Part shown: positions 25,420-39,441 of the stretch, piece by piece
Position numbering within the stretch: position 1 is the first letter of the stretch
Layout of the letters: every line of letters begins with the position of its first letter
Assembly: GCA_916613615.1 (NCBI GenBank)
Contig: OU744726.1
Span: forward strand, 15,813,515 to 15,877,514
DNA from: Steromphala cineraria
Taxonomy: Eukaryota; Mollusca; Gastropoda; Trochida; Trochidae
Direction of reading: 5' to 3'
DNA length: 64,000 bases
Translations under genes and position numbers: made by a program
Notes under the pieces: generated by a model
The model's database searches: none
Told to the model about the DNA's origin: nothing
Seen by the model: only the letters and a program-made list of their open reading frames with translations

Positions 25420-28400
25420 TTAGCAGCCGACATTGAAGGAAACATCATCAAACAGAGCCGAACCATCCGTAAAATGTCTATATAATAGGTAACAATGCGC
25501 CTTTGTGATGCCCTGCAATAAATCAGACATATCAATAAACTTTATGGCAGAATACTCTCACTAGCTGTTTAAAGTCAACTTGTATATTGTTTTACTTAAT
25601 ACGGATCATATGAGTGTGACAAGGAAATAACATACTGTCGGTATCACGAAACAGTAGCGCTTCGGTATAAAACCGCATTCATCTACATTGTGAAATCACC
25701 CCCTCCAAGAAATTATCTAAGATTAATATAGATGATAAAGCCTATTAAATTATAAATATAAAAATCTGATGAAGTTGAAAATGCTGACTGATCCATAAAT
25801 CAAGTTTCAATGAGCTTGGTCTAAAACTTTTTTGTTATGATCCGGAAACGAGATTTTTAGTTCCGCAACTGCAAAAAAAGTTGAAAATCCTGAAAGGCAC
25901 ATCTACAGATGCTGATTGATCAATATTCAAAATTTTAACGAGTTACATGTAGGTCTAATAGTTTTGGAGTTATGATCCTAAAACGAACTAATTAAGAACG
26001 GACTATATCCAAAGGTATTACGAACATTCACCCTGCTACTTCAGCGTATGTCTCCGCCTCAAGTTCCAACAACGTTTTGGAGCATAAGGCGGAGACATAT
26101 TCGCTGATATATAAAGCTGGGTGCCTAACGTTTGGGGAAAAACTAAGCTCGGCCCGTTATATACCACATACATGTATACATCACTTGTAAATTACATTGG
26201 TAAAAATCAATATTTTGATCGTTAGAAACTAATCATTATGTTATCAACGTGATACCGAAAAAAAGAAACAACTACAAAAAAAACAGTTTACCTTTGTGTT
26301 GGTGACATGCAGGGTAGCTTCCTGCCAGGACCTGTCTGTCTGGTCAAACGCCTTGTGTTCTCCGTAATCGTAGTGACCGTCCGTTTGCTGAACATGATAT
26401 GGGGAAAATGTAGTTAAGTCTTTTGTCATTCATAAAGATCACACTGGCTGAAATAATCATTACAAATGGTAACACCTTTTCATTATGAGTCCAATGCGAT
26501 GTTCTTATTCTCACGCTCGAAGCAACAATCGCCAGTTCTGTGAATGTCTTTCCAGGTAATCAATTCGACTCCGAAACCCAAGACTAGTTATATTTGCCAA
26601 TGTAACGTGACAACGATTATTTGGCAATAATAAGGACAATATAGAATGTCACTCCAACGGCATGAAGAATAGATGACTCTACTTATGTCCACTCACCATC
26701 TCCTCCATCAATCCCCCCCCCAAAAAGCAAACTACCCCATCTCCCACCAGCCCCGCTAATCCCATCCACCCCGCCCCATAACCATTTATAAACCTCCAGT
26801 GACGTCACTCTGTCGGTTTAGATTGTAGATAAAACATGACCCGTTTTATCCTACACGTATCATTTTCTATATTTTCGATATGTTAAATGTGTGTTTGGAC
26901 TCACCGTGAGATCACAGTAGAGGCTGTAGTCCGAGTCATCATTGCGGGAGGAGCTTCCTGTACGCTTACTGTAGGCTGACAATGTGAACTTGGTGATGCT
27001 GCAACACAATAAAATGTCTGTATATAACAGTATTTCTGTCCCAGTTTCCTGACCAAAGCATAGATTGTTTAAGTGACATTTTCCTTTTGTTTTGCGATTA
27101 TTCCTGTAGGTCCATGTGCGCTTTAAAAGGTCACCTAATGCTATCAAAGGGTTACATATGTACATAGGTCTTACTACTCTGAAGGTTTAAGGGTCAGATA
27201 AAGAAGTTGGTGCTTATCACTATACTTCCGCAGATTTAAGTCTTCATTGAAAAGTTTCTTTCGAAAGCTTTGTGTATTTACAGTTTGTCTGAGAATAAAT
27301 GGAAATAAACACACGGGGAACTGAAGGTAAATGCATAGTCTGCGCCGCCATTGCTGACTCTGATTGCATGAATTCCGGTGTGATGATCTGATGTGGTATA
27401 AGAGTATCCGCTGCTGTATTTTCCCCATTTGCTATCGCTTATGTCCTCGAAAGAATGGTTAGGCACTGCGACTGCGTGACAACCTCCACTTCCGGTTCCT
27501 GTTCCGGTACCAGCACCATGCCCTGACGGTAAGGTTGGACAAAGCAAAGGACACTCAGTTAACTTCATAGCACATTTCACAAGAGGATATTACAAGGACT
27601 TGATACTTTCATATCTTTTAAATGGGATTTTATCATAAACCAACTGCGTTTGATTTGAAATGAATAACCTGCAATTTGCAAACGTTTCGCTTCATTTATA
27701 AAGAGCTATAGAGTCAGCTTCAAGGTAAACATCTAGTTGGCGTCAGTTTAAAGGATTCATGTAATTCTGATCCCACAGCTTCTTCCTAGCATAGTTTCAA
27801 ACGCCAGTTTCCGAACTGTCAGTTTATGCCTTAGTGCAGACCCTTTACTTTTCTGTTCTGCCAAAGTGCCCTTACAGGCTGGAGAGCAAGCACAGAAAAC
27901 TCAAGGATCAGCAGCAAGGCATAAAACTGACAGTGGAAACTGGTATTTTAGGCATTCCATAGGAAGATGCTGTGGCATCAGAATGACATGATATTGGCAC
28001 TCAAATAAAAAAAAGGTAAATGATGCCACAGAGGAATTGTAGTATTATGGAAAACGAAACCAACACTTTAAAATAGCTTGGCTGTTCTATAATGTTATTA
28101 AGATATGTCTTTTTTAATTCTTCTCTGTAAATTCTCTTCCATATGCATGATCAACCGCGACATTACAATGTATTGAAGTTAACACTGACTGGAGTTGTGA
28201 TAATGTTTTTTCTCAGGATGTTTTGAACATGTCATTCCAATGTTGAGAAATATGGAAAGTTTGCAAATAGCACCAGTTTTGTCTTTCACTTTTAACCAAA
28301 GTTCGGAAACAAGCTTTTCTGACCTGATTTTCCAATGATAAATCAAGTAATGTTTATGTATATTTTGTGCGTGCAGTTTTAGCGACGCAAATGACGTCGA

Positions 28401-31400
28401 AATGACGTCCAAACACAATTCCATGGCAAATTAGACTTTTTTCTAAACAAAACTTCTTATTTGTATCAGTATAATTATATAGTCAGGACAAATCGAATCA
28501 TCCTAAAAAACGCGAATGCATCTCAACGCTAAATAATGTTATCACACATTGCAACCAGAGAAAATAAGTAACTATAGAAAAGCATATCCGTGTCATCTAG
28601 GCTTTGTTTAGCCGAAATTCGAATACAAAAACATGGTTAGATAAGGGTTAAGAAAAAGCATAAGGTAAAACAGGGCAGACTGGAACATTAACAAAAACAT
28701 TGAGTTTTGAAGATTTATCAGATGAAACCAATTTAAACCAATCAATTTACAAAAATTTGAAAATGAGATACAATGAGATCACCTCCACTTGATGCCTTTC
28801 TTGTCCTACGTGTTTCAAGTACAACCATACTATCTGATAAGTTTTACATACCACTAGAGCCAAAGACCCTGGCGTATATGCTGTGGGTTGGAGGAGACCA
28901 TGCTGTTAGCTTGGAACAGTCGCTATGAGCTGAGTGACTTCCGGATATCTAAAAAAATAATCACGAAACGAATTAGGTAAAACGGATTGGTTGGCAACGT
29001 ATCTGTGGTAGCATATCTATAATTGTAAAAGTTCTCTGCATCTTTCATAAAAGTTTACATAACTCAATCTCGTAACCAGCTAATTATGTCAGAGCACGAT
29101 AATCGGCATTCTCTACCAACAGAGGCAGATCAGGTCATGAAATGTTGATCGAGCCTCTGTTCTTATTAGATCAAATCCGTGGGTTCCGTCAGTTTTAGCA
29201 AATTACAACGCTTCTTGTAAGGAAAGGGTGGTTCATATCACAATGCTTTTTTCCATGATTCAGTAGCCAAAATGATTTAGAACGGCGTCGCTGATTGCAC
29301 AACTAACTTTGCTTGCCTCCAGTAAGGCAAGGTATTTCTACAGCGAAACAAATCTAGACATTTTACTTCATTGGTACAGGCTATGGTTGGAGTACCTCGC
29401 ATACGATTCGATAACGAAGGATGGGATTACTTAATTTCATTTTTCTTATTCAACCGGTTATCAATTTTGTCCCCACAGAGGCAGATCAAGTCATGAAATG
29501 TTGATCGAGTCTCTGTTCTTATTCGCCGAGTTTGTGGAGTAGAATGTGAGAGTGAATTTAATCCCATCCAACAAAAGCGACAGGAACCTGAAGCAGTTGT
29601 TGGTTATTTTTTGCTTCAAAACATTGAATGATGACTGTTCAACTGAAAAACACGACAACTTACACAAAGCCATGGACAACGACTTTTCAGTGACACGCTG
29701 ACAAACAGAATTTTCTAAAATTCTCAATGGAAGTATTACCTGTACTGTTGCTTGGAGATCGTTAAGCCCGGATGAGAAGTCAGGTACGCCATTGTTAGCA
29801 AACAGCACGTAGTAATCGGCGTGACTGTCCAAAAGTGGCTCATATACAGCAAGGTATGCCTGTCATAAGAAAATACCTCCGTATGAAGTTAATCTTATTT
29901 AATGAAAAGGAACTAAGGTTCAGAGTTTCAAAATATCAACTCAAACGGTACTTAACCTCGTTCGGCAGTGTCCTTTCTACAAGGTCTGGTGATGCTACGC
30001 TAAGCGTCATGTTCTGTAGTAAGTTGAATGCAAGCACAACTTATTATTGAAGCAATCATAGGGGAGCTTGATATAAAGGAACTTTGCGTTTAGATTCATT
30101 CATGTACATGGTCAAGATATTTCCTACATGCATAACAGGGGTAGATCGACATAACAGGGGTAGATCGACATAACAGGGGTAGGTCGACATAACAGGGGTA
30201 GATCGACATAACAGGGGTAGGTCGACATAACAGGGGTAGATCGACATAACAGGGGTAGATCGACATAACAGGGGTAGGTCGACATAACAGGGGTAGGTCG
30301 ACATAACAGGGGTAGATCGACATAACAGGGGTAGGTCGACATAACAGGGGTAGGTCGACATAACAGGGGTAGATCGACATAACAGGGGTAGATCGACATA
30401 ACAGGGGTAGGTCGACATAACAGAGGTAGATCATTTAGGAGAGATGCACCCTATGTGTGTCACAAACAAACTATTGAAATATTACTTTACATCCAAGAAT
30501 ATTTGTCCAAATAAAATTACCTTATCAACTGAATTTGAATAACCTGTCCTACATGTTCCAGTGTGTTTGTATCGTGTATGAGCAATACAACTGTCAACTT
30601 TTTAAAAATTTCAACTCTCAAGAGAGGATACTCCCACATCCCCTAAATGAATAAGATTAATTATTTATTTATTTCCAGTGTAGTTTTACCTTATAGGAGC
30701 CTTCTGGTATGTTTGAAGGCACCGCCAGACTTCCATCAATGTTGTAGTCGTTTCCGGGTATCCACCCTTGTGGTACAACGTTGTGAACGTGGGCCGAGTA
30801 GTAATGGCCACTGCGTAAAAAGTATTAGTAAGTTATAGGTTATATTTTTTTAGGTTATATCCGACAGTAGTGACTTCTAAATCGCTCGATTTCATCAAAA
30901 ATAATCATCCGTATCCTTTCTTTCGTATTATAAATATCAAACCATATTTATTAAGTATCAAAAAATCACAATACATGATATGGAAAAGGTAAAAATTAAT
31001 TATTATCAAAAATATCATGTAACTTGTTTCGATGATTTTTTTAAAATTATTATTTTTATATGAGTATTCAAATTAAAAATGGTATGGATTTACCTAATCT
31101 TCAATTTATCATCGCTAAACAAGTTTATCATGAATTTCAGTAGCATATCCGTTTTGAAATAAAAGCTAAAGAATGCATTTTCATAATAAAACGTTCAAAA
31201 GAATAATGAACGCAGACATAAAATACCCGTTGTGAGCCTGCAGCACCAGTCTGAGCGCCCAGGGTTTGTAGGGAGCGGCGTACCCTACACTGGATAGCAC
31301 GATATGGAAACACAAGTTGTCTCCCCTCTTCACGCTTTTCGGGAAGGTGGACTGTAATCATACTTCTCGGTAACAATATTCAATATTTGATTCTTCGGAA

Positions 31401-34400
31401 AATATCTTATTCAATCAAGAAAAGGATTTAGTACCAATTGTGCATAATAGTAAACTAGATGTGTACAGCATTAATTTAATCTTACAGCATTGTGCAACGG
31501 GAGATGGCCATACAGTATATGTGTATAAGAAATCCAGAAGTAAGCAAAATATTTTAGTTATAACTTAATGCATTCTAATTATCCAAAATAGTAAGACCAG
31601 CACTGCAATGTAAGATTATTATGTTTGCCTTTTTCTGACAATAACTTTCTCCAACAGTAAATGAAATAGTGATAAATAGCAACATAGACATCCTGAGTTT
31701 GCACCCGCTGTCAACACATAAAGAGAAAGGTTCAAGATGAAATAACATCGAACATCGTCATATTATAGCATACCATATTCAGATAATGTCCACTATAGTT
31801 TTAGGATAGCTATGATGGCGTAAATGTTCAGATTATTACAATCTGAATAGATTTAGATCAGCAGATTTTTTATTTCAAACAAATTTTAGTGTCAAACAGT
31901 ATGACCTAATATAAAACCTGTTGATCTAAATTTATTTAGATTGAGATTATCAATACATATAGAAAGAGAAATGGTATACTATAAGGTGAGTATAAGTGAT
32001 AAAGACAACAAACCTCTTTAAGAGACAGCCTATAACCAAGATCTCTGTGCATGGAGTTGAAGCATCCCTGAGACTTCCAGTTAGCTATCACGTTCTCTTC
32101 ATAGCTTATGTGGACGAACGACCAATGGAATTTCTTCATTTCTTGGAGGGCAGTTGGGCAGTCTGATCGTTTAGTGCCGTGCCTTGTGGGGACAGAGTTA
32201 TACAGGATCTCAGTACAGTAGATAGTTTTGGGGCATCAAAGAGTTGTGGGCTTACAGGATGGTATTTTCTATTAGATCAAGACATATTCGAGACACAATA
32301 AATATGTGGGCTTTCAAAAGATGTGATCTTTACAGGATGGACTTGTCTATATTTTCTAAATATGTTCGAGACAAAATGAATATGTAAGTTTACAGGAGGG
32401 TATGCCCAATATGATAAATATATTTTCGAGACAAAATGAATTAGTGGGTCTATTGTATTTTTTATGAGATAAAGACGAGTTCGAAAAGAAATAAATATGT
32501 GTTTTTGCAGGATGATCTATTTTCACCCTATCCAAGGCAGGGACAAAGTGACAATGAGGGTTGTAGGGCGGTTTGTTTATAGAGGTGTGGGTTTAGCGGG
32601 GTGCCGGTTCAGAGGGGTGCCGGTTTAGAGAGGTGCGGTTTAGCGGGGTGCCGGTTTAGAGAGGTGCGGTTTAGGGGGTGCTGGTTTAGAGAGGTGCGGT
32701 TTAGCGAGGTGCCGGTTAAGAGGGATGCATGATAGATGAAGAGACGTACTTGACAGCACTAACACGACACGTCTCCCCACCGACAGGCACATACAGACTG
32801 TCAGCTGCAAGATACTGCTTCTCCTGGGCAATGTCGTGGTATGTACCTTCATCACTGTCTGAGGCCAGGAAACAGTCGTTGTGGTGACCTGCAATATAAC
32901 CGGGTACAGAATCCACTAAAGGCATGCGTTATACTACTTTTTCCATTGAAAAAACAAAACAAATTATTTGTATGGCTTTACATCATTAAGTAAATAAACT
33001 GAAAGGGTGCATTTTGTGTAAATTGAGACTTCTTTTGCAAGACCTAAGTCGCTCTGATCACAATCACTGACTCATAGCCATGATGCTTTTAGCCACGACT
33101 CGTGTTTTGAGTGTTCCCTTAGAAATACAGCAATACAGGGTTGTTTTATGTACTAAACATTATGCCTTGCGGGAAGTTTGGCGGGTAAATATAAAGATCA
33201 TTATTGCCTGCAAACATTTACCGGATGTCTCTTTGCATAAGTGTAAGGATAAAGCATATGAAGCATAAACCGACAAAATGTCGATAGAGAGAATGTTACT
33301 TTCAAGCTACACGAGTTTCTGTCTTTTTTAACATGAGTGTATTTTTTAAGTTTAGTTTTAATTGAAAATAACAACTAATAATAAAGAACAATAGTTTAGG
33401 ATGAATCATCGAATTGATTTTTTTCGGATTTAAAGTGATCTCGAGCTATTTAGGTCCCAAGTTGTTATTGTCTGGTCTGCAATCTTTTAAAACGACGTGA
33501 CAGTTCTCATATAAACTTCCTCTCAAAGTTACATCGCATTGAATAAATTGGATCAGACCCGATCATACGATACAATCGACCTACCTGTTCTTCCGACATA
33601 GTTTTGTTGTTCTTCGTCTTGAAGCCGTGTTGGGTCAGTGTGTTTCCAGATAATTGTCTTGAAGTCTGGGGTTCGAACCTGGACGTGGCTGGAAACAACA
33701 TATTTCAATTTCAAGTTGTCCTGGTAGTAAACAGGAGTTGTAAACAAATAACCCGAAACCCATTACTGCAACTTTCAACCTTTCACGTCTTCCCTGTAGT
33801 GTTCAATTCTATTTGTCTATATTGAAACTTTAAGATAAATATGTCTTTCATCGGGATTTTAATTCTTTAAACGTATACAAGAGATGTTACTGTTTTTTAT
33901 TAACATTCTAAGAAACCTTAACAAAAGGATTTGATTACTCTACTGATGAACTCTAATCATATCAGAGTTTCTTATGAAGAACCATCGCTCTTATAAACAC
34001 ACATTAAAATGATAGCACTAACAATGTGGAGAAAGCAGCCAATTGCAATCTGTTCACGTTTGAATTTTTTCAAAATGACACAAGACTGTGGTAATATTGA
34101 TGTATTTGTTAATGAATTTAAACAAAGATGTAAAGATATTGAACTTCAGAATTGGCATTCTAGAATAACATCCTCATCTTTTCTTAAATATTATGGAGAA
34201 ATCAAATCTGCCCTGGAACCTGAGAAATACATTTTAGCACTGAATACTGATAAAGATCTTATTCGTATTTTATGCAAATTTCGCTGTCTGAGTCATAAGT
34301 TGAACATTCAACAACAAAGGTATAATATTGATACACAAATGAGTAAACTCTTATGTGACATATGTGATTATAATGTTAAACAAGATGAATTTCATTTTCT

Positions 34401-37400
34401 ACTTGTGTGTCCTTTCTATTCTGTACATAGACAATTGTATATAGTCAGTTATTATCATACCTTCCCATCCGAATTAAAATTCAAACAACTTCTAACAACA
34501 ACAAATGTACATTTATTGAAATCTGTTGCAATATTTCTTAAACGCAACCTGCCTGTGTAAATACAAATTTTGTAATAACACTAGATGTTATCCTGTCCAT
34601 ACGCAAACTATTATTTAAATGATTGTACTCTTGGCCATGAGGCCTTCAATACTGAATAAACTTCTTCTTCTTCTTCTTCTTCTTCAAGATGGCGGCTGCT
34701 TTGTAATTGGTCATGGGGTGATATGGTTATATTGTGACACAGGAACATATTTGTTTCGTTTACAATATCATTACGGGTTGAGAGAAGAGGTATCACATTG
34801 CGTTACATTGATTGCTCCACACTTTTTTTCATTCCTCTTAGTTTTAAAAAACACATTTTAACAAATAGCAGTTTTTTTTACTCAGGTCTTAAGAATAATT
34901 ATATGCCTACCGAATGTGTTAAAGATCCATATTCAAAATGTAGGGAAGTTCAATATCTATATAATTGTTGTTATTCAGTGTATTTTTCTTAAAATCTTAA
35001 GACCAACCAAAAGAAAATCGAACCGAAATTTATTTAATAGGAAACAGTTTATATTACCAAGATGATCGAAACGGCAAATCAAGTGTTGCCGTATCATAAT
35101 TGCTTTTCCTAAATTCCTTAATTGCTTTTCGCGAACGACCAGATTTTCGTTTTAGTTTCTCCAAAATCAGCTGCTCGTTGCGCCCAAGTTGTATCCACTT
35201 AGAGGCGGTATAAATCCTACACACATACTGATGACGTCACCAAAAGCGGGTTCGTTTAACGCTTGGGCAAATTTGTAGAGGGTACTGCATTCATGTCGTC
35301 GACATAAGTATTTCATTGTTATTAAAGCGATATCAGAGGTTAGACAAATGAGTTTTCTACCGGGTGGTATGTTAATTTTCTCATTAGCTTAATTTCATCA
35401 CAAACTGCAAGCACATATGACGATGTGGCTATAACACAGTTCAAGGCAGTTTTTATCCCCGTGGAAGATTTGGCTGTGAACGGGAGGGTTTTGTACGCCC
35501 AGATAATACCCAGGCAGGAAGGCTTGTTAACGCGTACGATTGGAAAAATATTCTTCCGTATTGCTTAGATATACATGTCACTGTCTAAAACATAACTTCT
35601 CCTTTGCATTGATTTGTTGGATATGGAATCATGGATTCAAGATAGGTTTCAAGGTATCTTTAAAAAACTAGATTGGCAAAAGCAGAGTTTTGCCTTATCC
35701 TGTTCCGCCTTTCACAGGCCTCATAAAATATGGCATTTTCTCGTGACCTTGACCTTTGACACTCAAGGTCACACAATCAATGAACACATTTCATTGAGTA
35801 TAACATTAATGTAATGAATTAAAGTGTTAAAAGTTAAAATAATCCATTTTGTACTTCTAAAGAGATATATATACAAAATCTAAACTTCATAGAACAAAAA
35901 CTTTTCAAGTTATCGTGACCTTGCTGTGACTTTGACCTTTGACGGATTGTAACCGAAACCTTTTTCAAAATTTTGTACTTTTCCAAGGATGATATATACC
36001 AAGGTAGAGCTTCATAGCACAAAAAATGTTCAAGTATATCTAGTGACCTTGACCTTTGGCCTTGAAAGTGAACATGTCATAGTAATTCCCCAGAGGTGTA
36101 AACACTTATACATGTTCATGGGTTCTGAAAAGATTAATAGGATTAAGTTATACCCAAATTAGGTGCACATTGCAATTACACAAATCACATGACCTTGACC
36201 TTTGACCTTCAAGGTCACACAATTAAAGAACACTTTTCATTGAGTATAACAATCATATATCGATTAAAAGTGTTCATAGTTAAAATAAAGCATTTTCGCT
36301 AAACCATGCTTACGTCATGACCTTGCTGTGACCTTGACCTTTAATAGATTGTAGAGAAAACCTTCTCAAAATATTGTACTCTTCCAAGGATGTTATATAC
36401 CAAGTTAGAACTTCATAGCACAAAAACTTTTCTAGTTATCGTGTTTACAAGGAATTTTGAAGTCCTGTTTTTAACTCGTGACCTTGACCTTTGACCATGA
36501 AAGTGAACGTGTCATGATGATTCCCTGGAAGTGTAAACATTTAGAGATGTTCATAAGTTCTGAAAAGCTAAATGGGATAAAGTAATACCCAAATTAGGTG
36601 CATATTGCAATAACTCATATCCCATGACCTTGACCTTTGACCTTCAAGGTCACACAATTAATGGACACTTTTTATTGAGTATAACAATCATGTATTGATT
36701 AAAAGTGTTATTAGTTAGAATAAAGCATTTTCGCTAAAACATGCTTAAGTCATGACCTTTCTGTGACCTTAACCTTTGACGGATTGTAGCCGAAACCTTT
36801 TCAAATTGTTTTACTCTTTCAAGGATGATATATATACCAAATTAGAGCTTCATAGAAAAAAAAACTCAAGTTATCGTGTTTACAAGGAATTCTTAGAGTG
36901 ATTACATAGCTCGTAACCTTGACCTTTTTGACCTTGAAAGTGAAAGTGTCAAAATCGTTCCCCCGAGGTATGAGTAGTAAGTTATGAATAAGAGTTCTGG
37001 AAAGCTTAGTGAAAAAAGTTATAGCTAGTATTACAAGTGCGGCGGCGGCGGTGAAAACTTAAAGTGACACAGAGTATCTTTCTTAAAACTTTATTTGGAT
37101 TTAATAAGCTACAAAATATCTTAAATGCTTATTGGAGTTCATATTTCATAACTGGACTTGCAAATATATCCATTTATGCATAATATCTCTAAAATGCTTG
37201 ATTTTATATAAAAATCAAGAAAACATCTCAAATACGTTTAATAATCGAAACTATGCATCCAATTAATCTACATATTAGTTACAATACCCAATTAACACTA
37301 TCGAATCGAATACATCTTCCTGTCAGCTTGTGACAAGGTTTCAAAATTACGTTTGGCGAATTTGCGCACGCCACTCGAGCCACATTGTCCGGTTTTCTAT

Positions 37401-39368
37401 CAAAATCCCGACTTTTAAAGGGGCAGTAGCACGTTTTTTGATAATTTTATAATTTGAATTTCTCACTGATAATTGTAAGTGAATGCTAAATGTATTATTT
37501 TGTCAGTGTCAAAAATCTCATTACACAAGCCAATCATCCATTGTCAGAGGACAAAAAATGAAGATTCACATAAAATCCATTGGCGGCCATTTTTGTGTGA
37601 ACACCTTTAATTCATTTTTTGTAAGAAAAGGAATCGCATGGCTAAACTTAACGTTATATATTGGAATTATTACTGCTCCATTTAGTTTAAATACATTGTC
37701 TTTCAATTGAAATCATTAATTTTCATTTTCCTTACATCACCCTATATTCCCCCTAAAAACGTGCTACTGCCCCTTTAATGACCGTATTTTTGCTCATATG
37801 TACTGATTGACCTTTAACTTGTTATTCTCAGTAACAGTTAGTGGTTCTCGATGTAATAACATCGATTTCAAAACTTGACATATATCAACATACTCTGTGT
37901 TTCTTTAACAAAAACTGATAGCTCAGACGGGGCTACTAACAATAACTGGGGTAATCTTTTGTACTTATAATGGTTGAATTTTGCAATCATCAACACTATG
38001 TTGTTGGGATTTGTTAACTTGTTATTGACTTGTTCTACCGCGTAAAACAAATTTCCCTCGGGATAATAAAGCTTTATCTTATGATCTTATCTTATCTTAA
38101 ATAATCATACTCAATTTTATTCATCCTTTTTGACAAAAAACAATAGCTTCATATCTAATAATTTAAGCATATGAGACGATAATGTGCAGAGACCTTGTTA
38201 GATTTCCTCAACACAAACATCGCTAAATCTCGGGAAAAGTTTATTCCGGGTGTTGACGTAAGTTTTATATAATGCCAATCACATATAGCCAATACAGGTG
38301 ACATACATTGTACGCGAAGTCATAATCAATACATGACGTGTGGAGTGACTAATATCATTCCTGAAGAAAATCGTATTCGAGGTACAACTATGTGTCTATA
38401 TTTAAAGCTGATGCCTTGTACCCGACAATGTTTTGTCAATCGCTTTGTTAAATTTGGTTGGGTAGACCAAAGCGCTTGGCAGTGGTGAGGCAAACTTTCA
38501 CTTATTTAATTTAATTCATTTAATTTATTTCATTAGACCATAACAAAAATTCAATTTGACTTTAACGAAATCATTTTTTCAGAACCAGTTCAGCTTATGA
38601 GCATGAGCGGACACGTGAAAGGTAATCTGGTGCTTTTAGTGTGTTCAATTATTATTATAAGTAGTTGTAGTATAGAACTCACGGAAATAGAAATAAAATG
38701 CTGATCATAAATTTATTTTGAACAAACTTGAAATTTTAGTTCTTAATATTCATTCGATTTTTCTTAACCTTTGTTTGAGAAAGTCTTTGTAAAATACCCC
38801 GTGATATATGAGTTTACGGGAAAGAGAAACGTGTTATTTCCACGCCTCGAATGTATATTTCTGATGCAAGTTATATTATGTAAATGAGCTGTAATCTCAG
38901 TACTATCCGCTAAAATACTTTTCTTATGTACAACAGTTTTATATCGTATGTCCTTTACTATTCATAACTTATATGATTTTGAAATAATTGAAAAAAGAAG
39001 GTGGATTACTTTATGTTTACAAACCTAAACGCGTGTTACCAACTACTATTCTTACGAGTTCATTCATAACTTTTGTCAAATTCAAATACAAGGGAATAGA
39101 GTGTTGTAGGTTTATTGTCATACGGATGCAGGCTATAAAATGTTTCAAAATCTGTAAGAATTACATACGTTAATCGAGTAATAAAGAAATTAACGCGAAA
39201 CAAAATTATTTTTATTTTCGTGAGTACTTTAGTAGCAGCACTGTTGTAGTAAAAGTAATAGCAGTATTGTGGTAGTAGCAGTGGTAGTAGAAGCCGTAGA
39301 AGTAGTAGAAGAAGTAGTAATGGTCCTGGTATTAGTCATTAGTATTAGTAGTAGTAGTAGTAGTAGAA

Positions 39369-39441
<73 letters not shown>

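Noticed and set aside
30131..30433. CRISPR-like regular array
   Set aside because: The units are contiguous, with no variable spacers, and the genome is animal.
30056..30434. Three long minus-strand open frames of repeated PCYVDLPLLC-type peptide
   Set aside because: They are the 19-bp minisatellite read in all three frames; the period is not a multiple of three, so each frame cycles through the same peptide.
34611..34796. Minus-strand poly-Glu frame
   Set aside because: Reverse reading of the (CTT)n tail of a LINE fragment.
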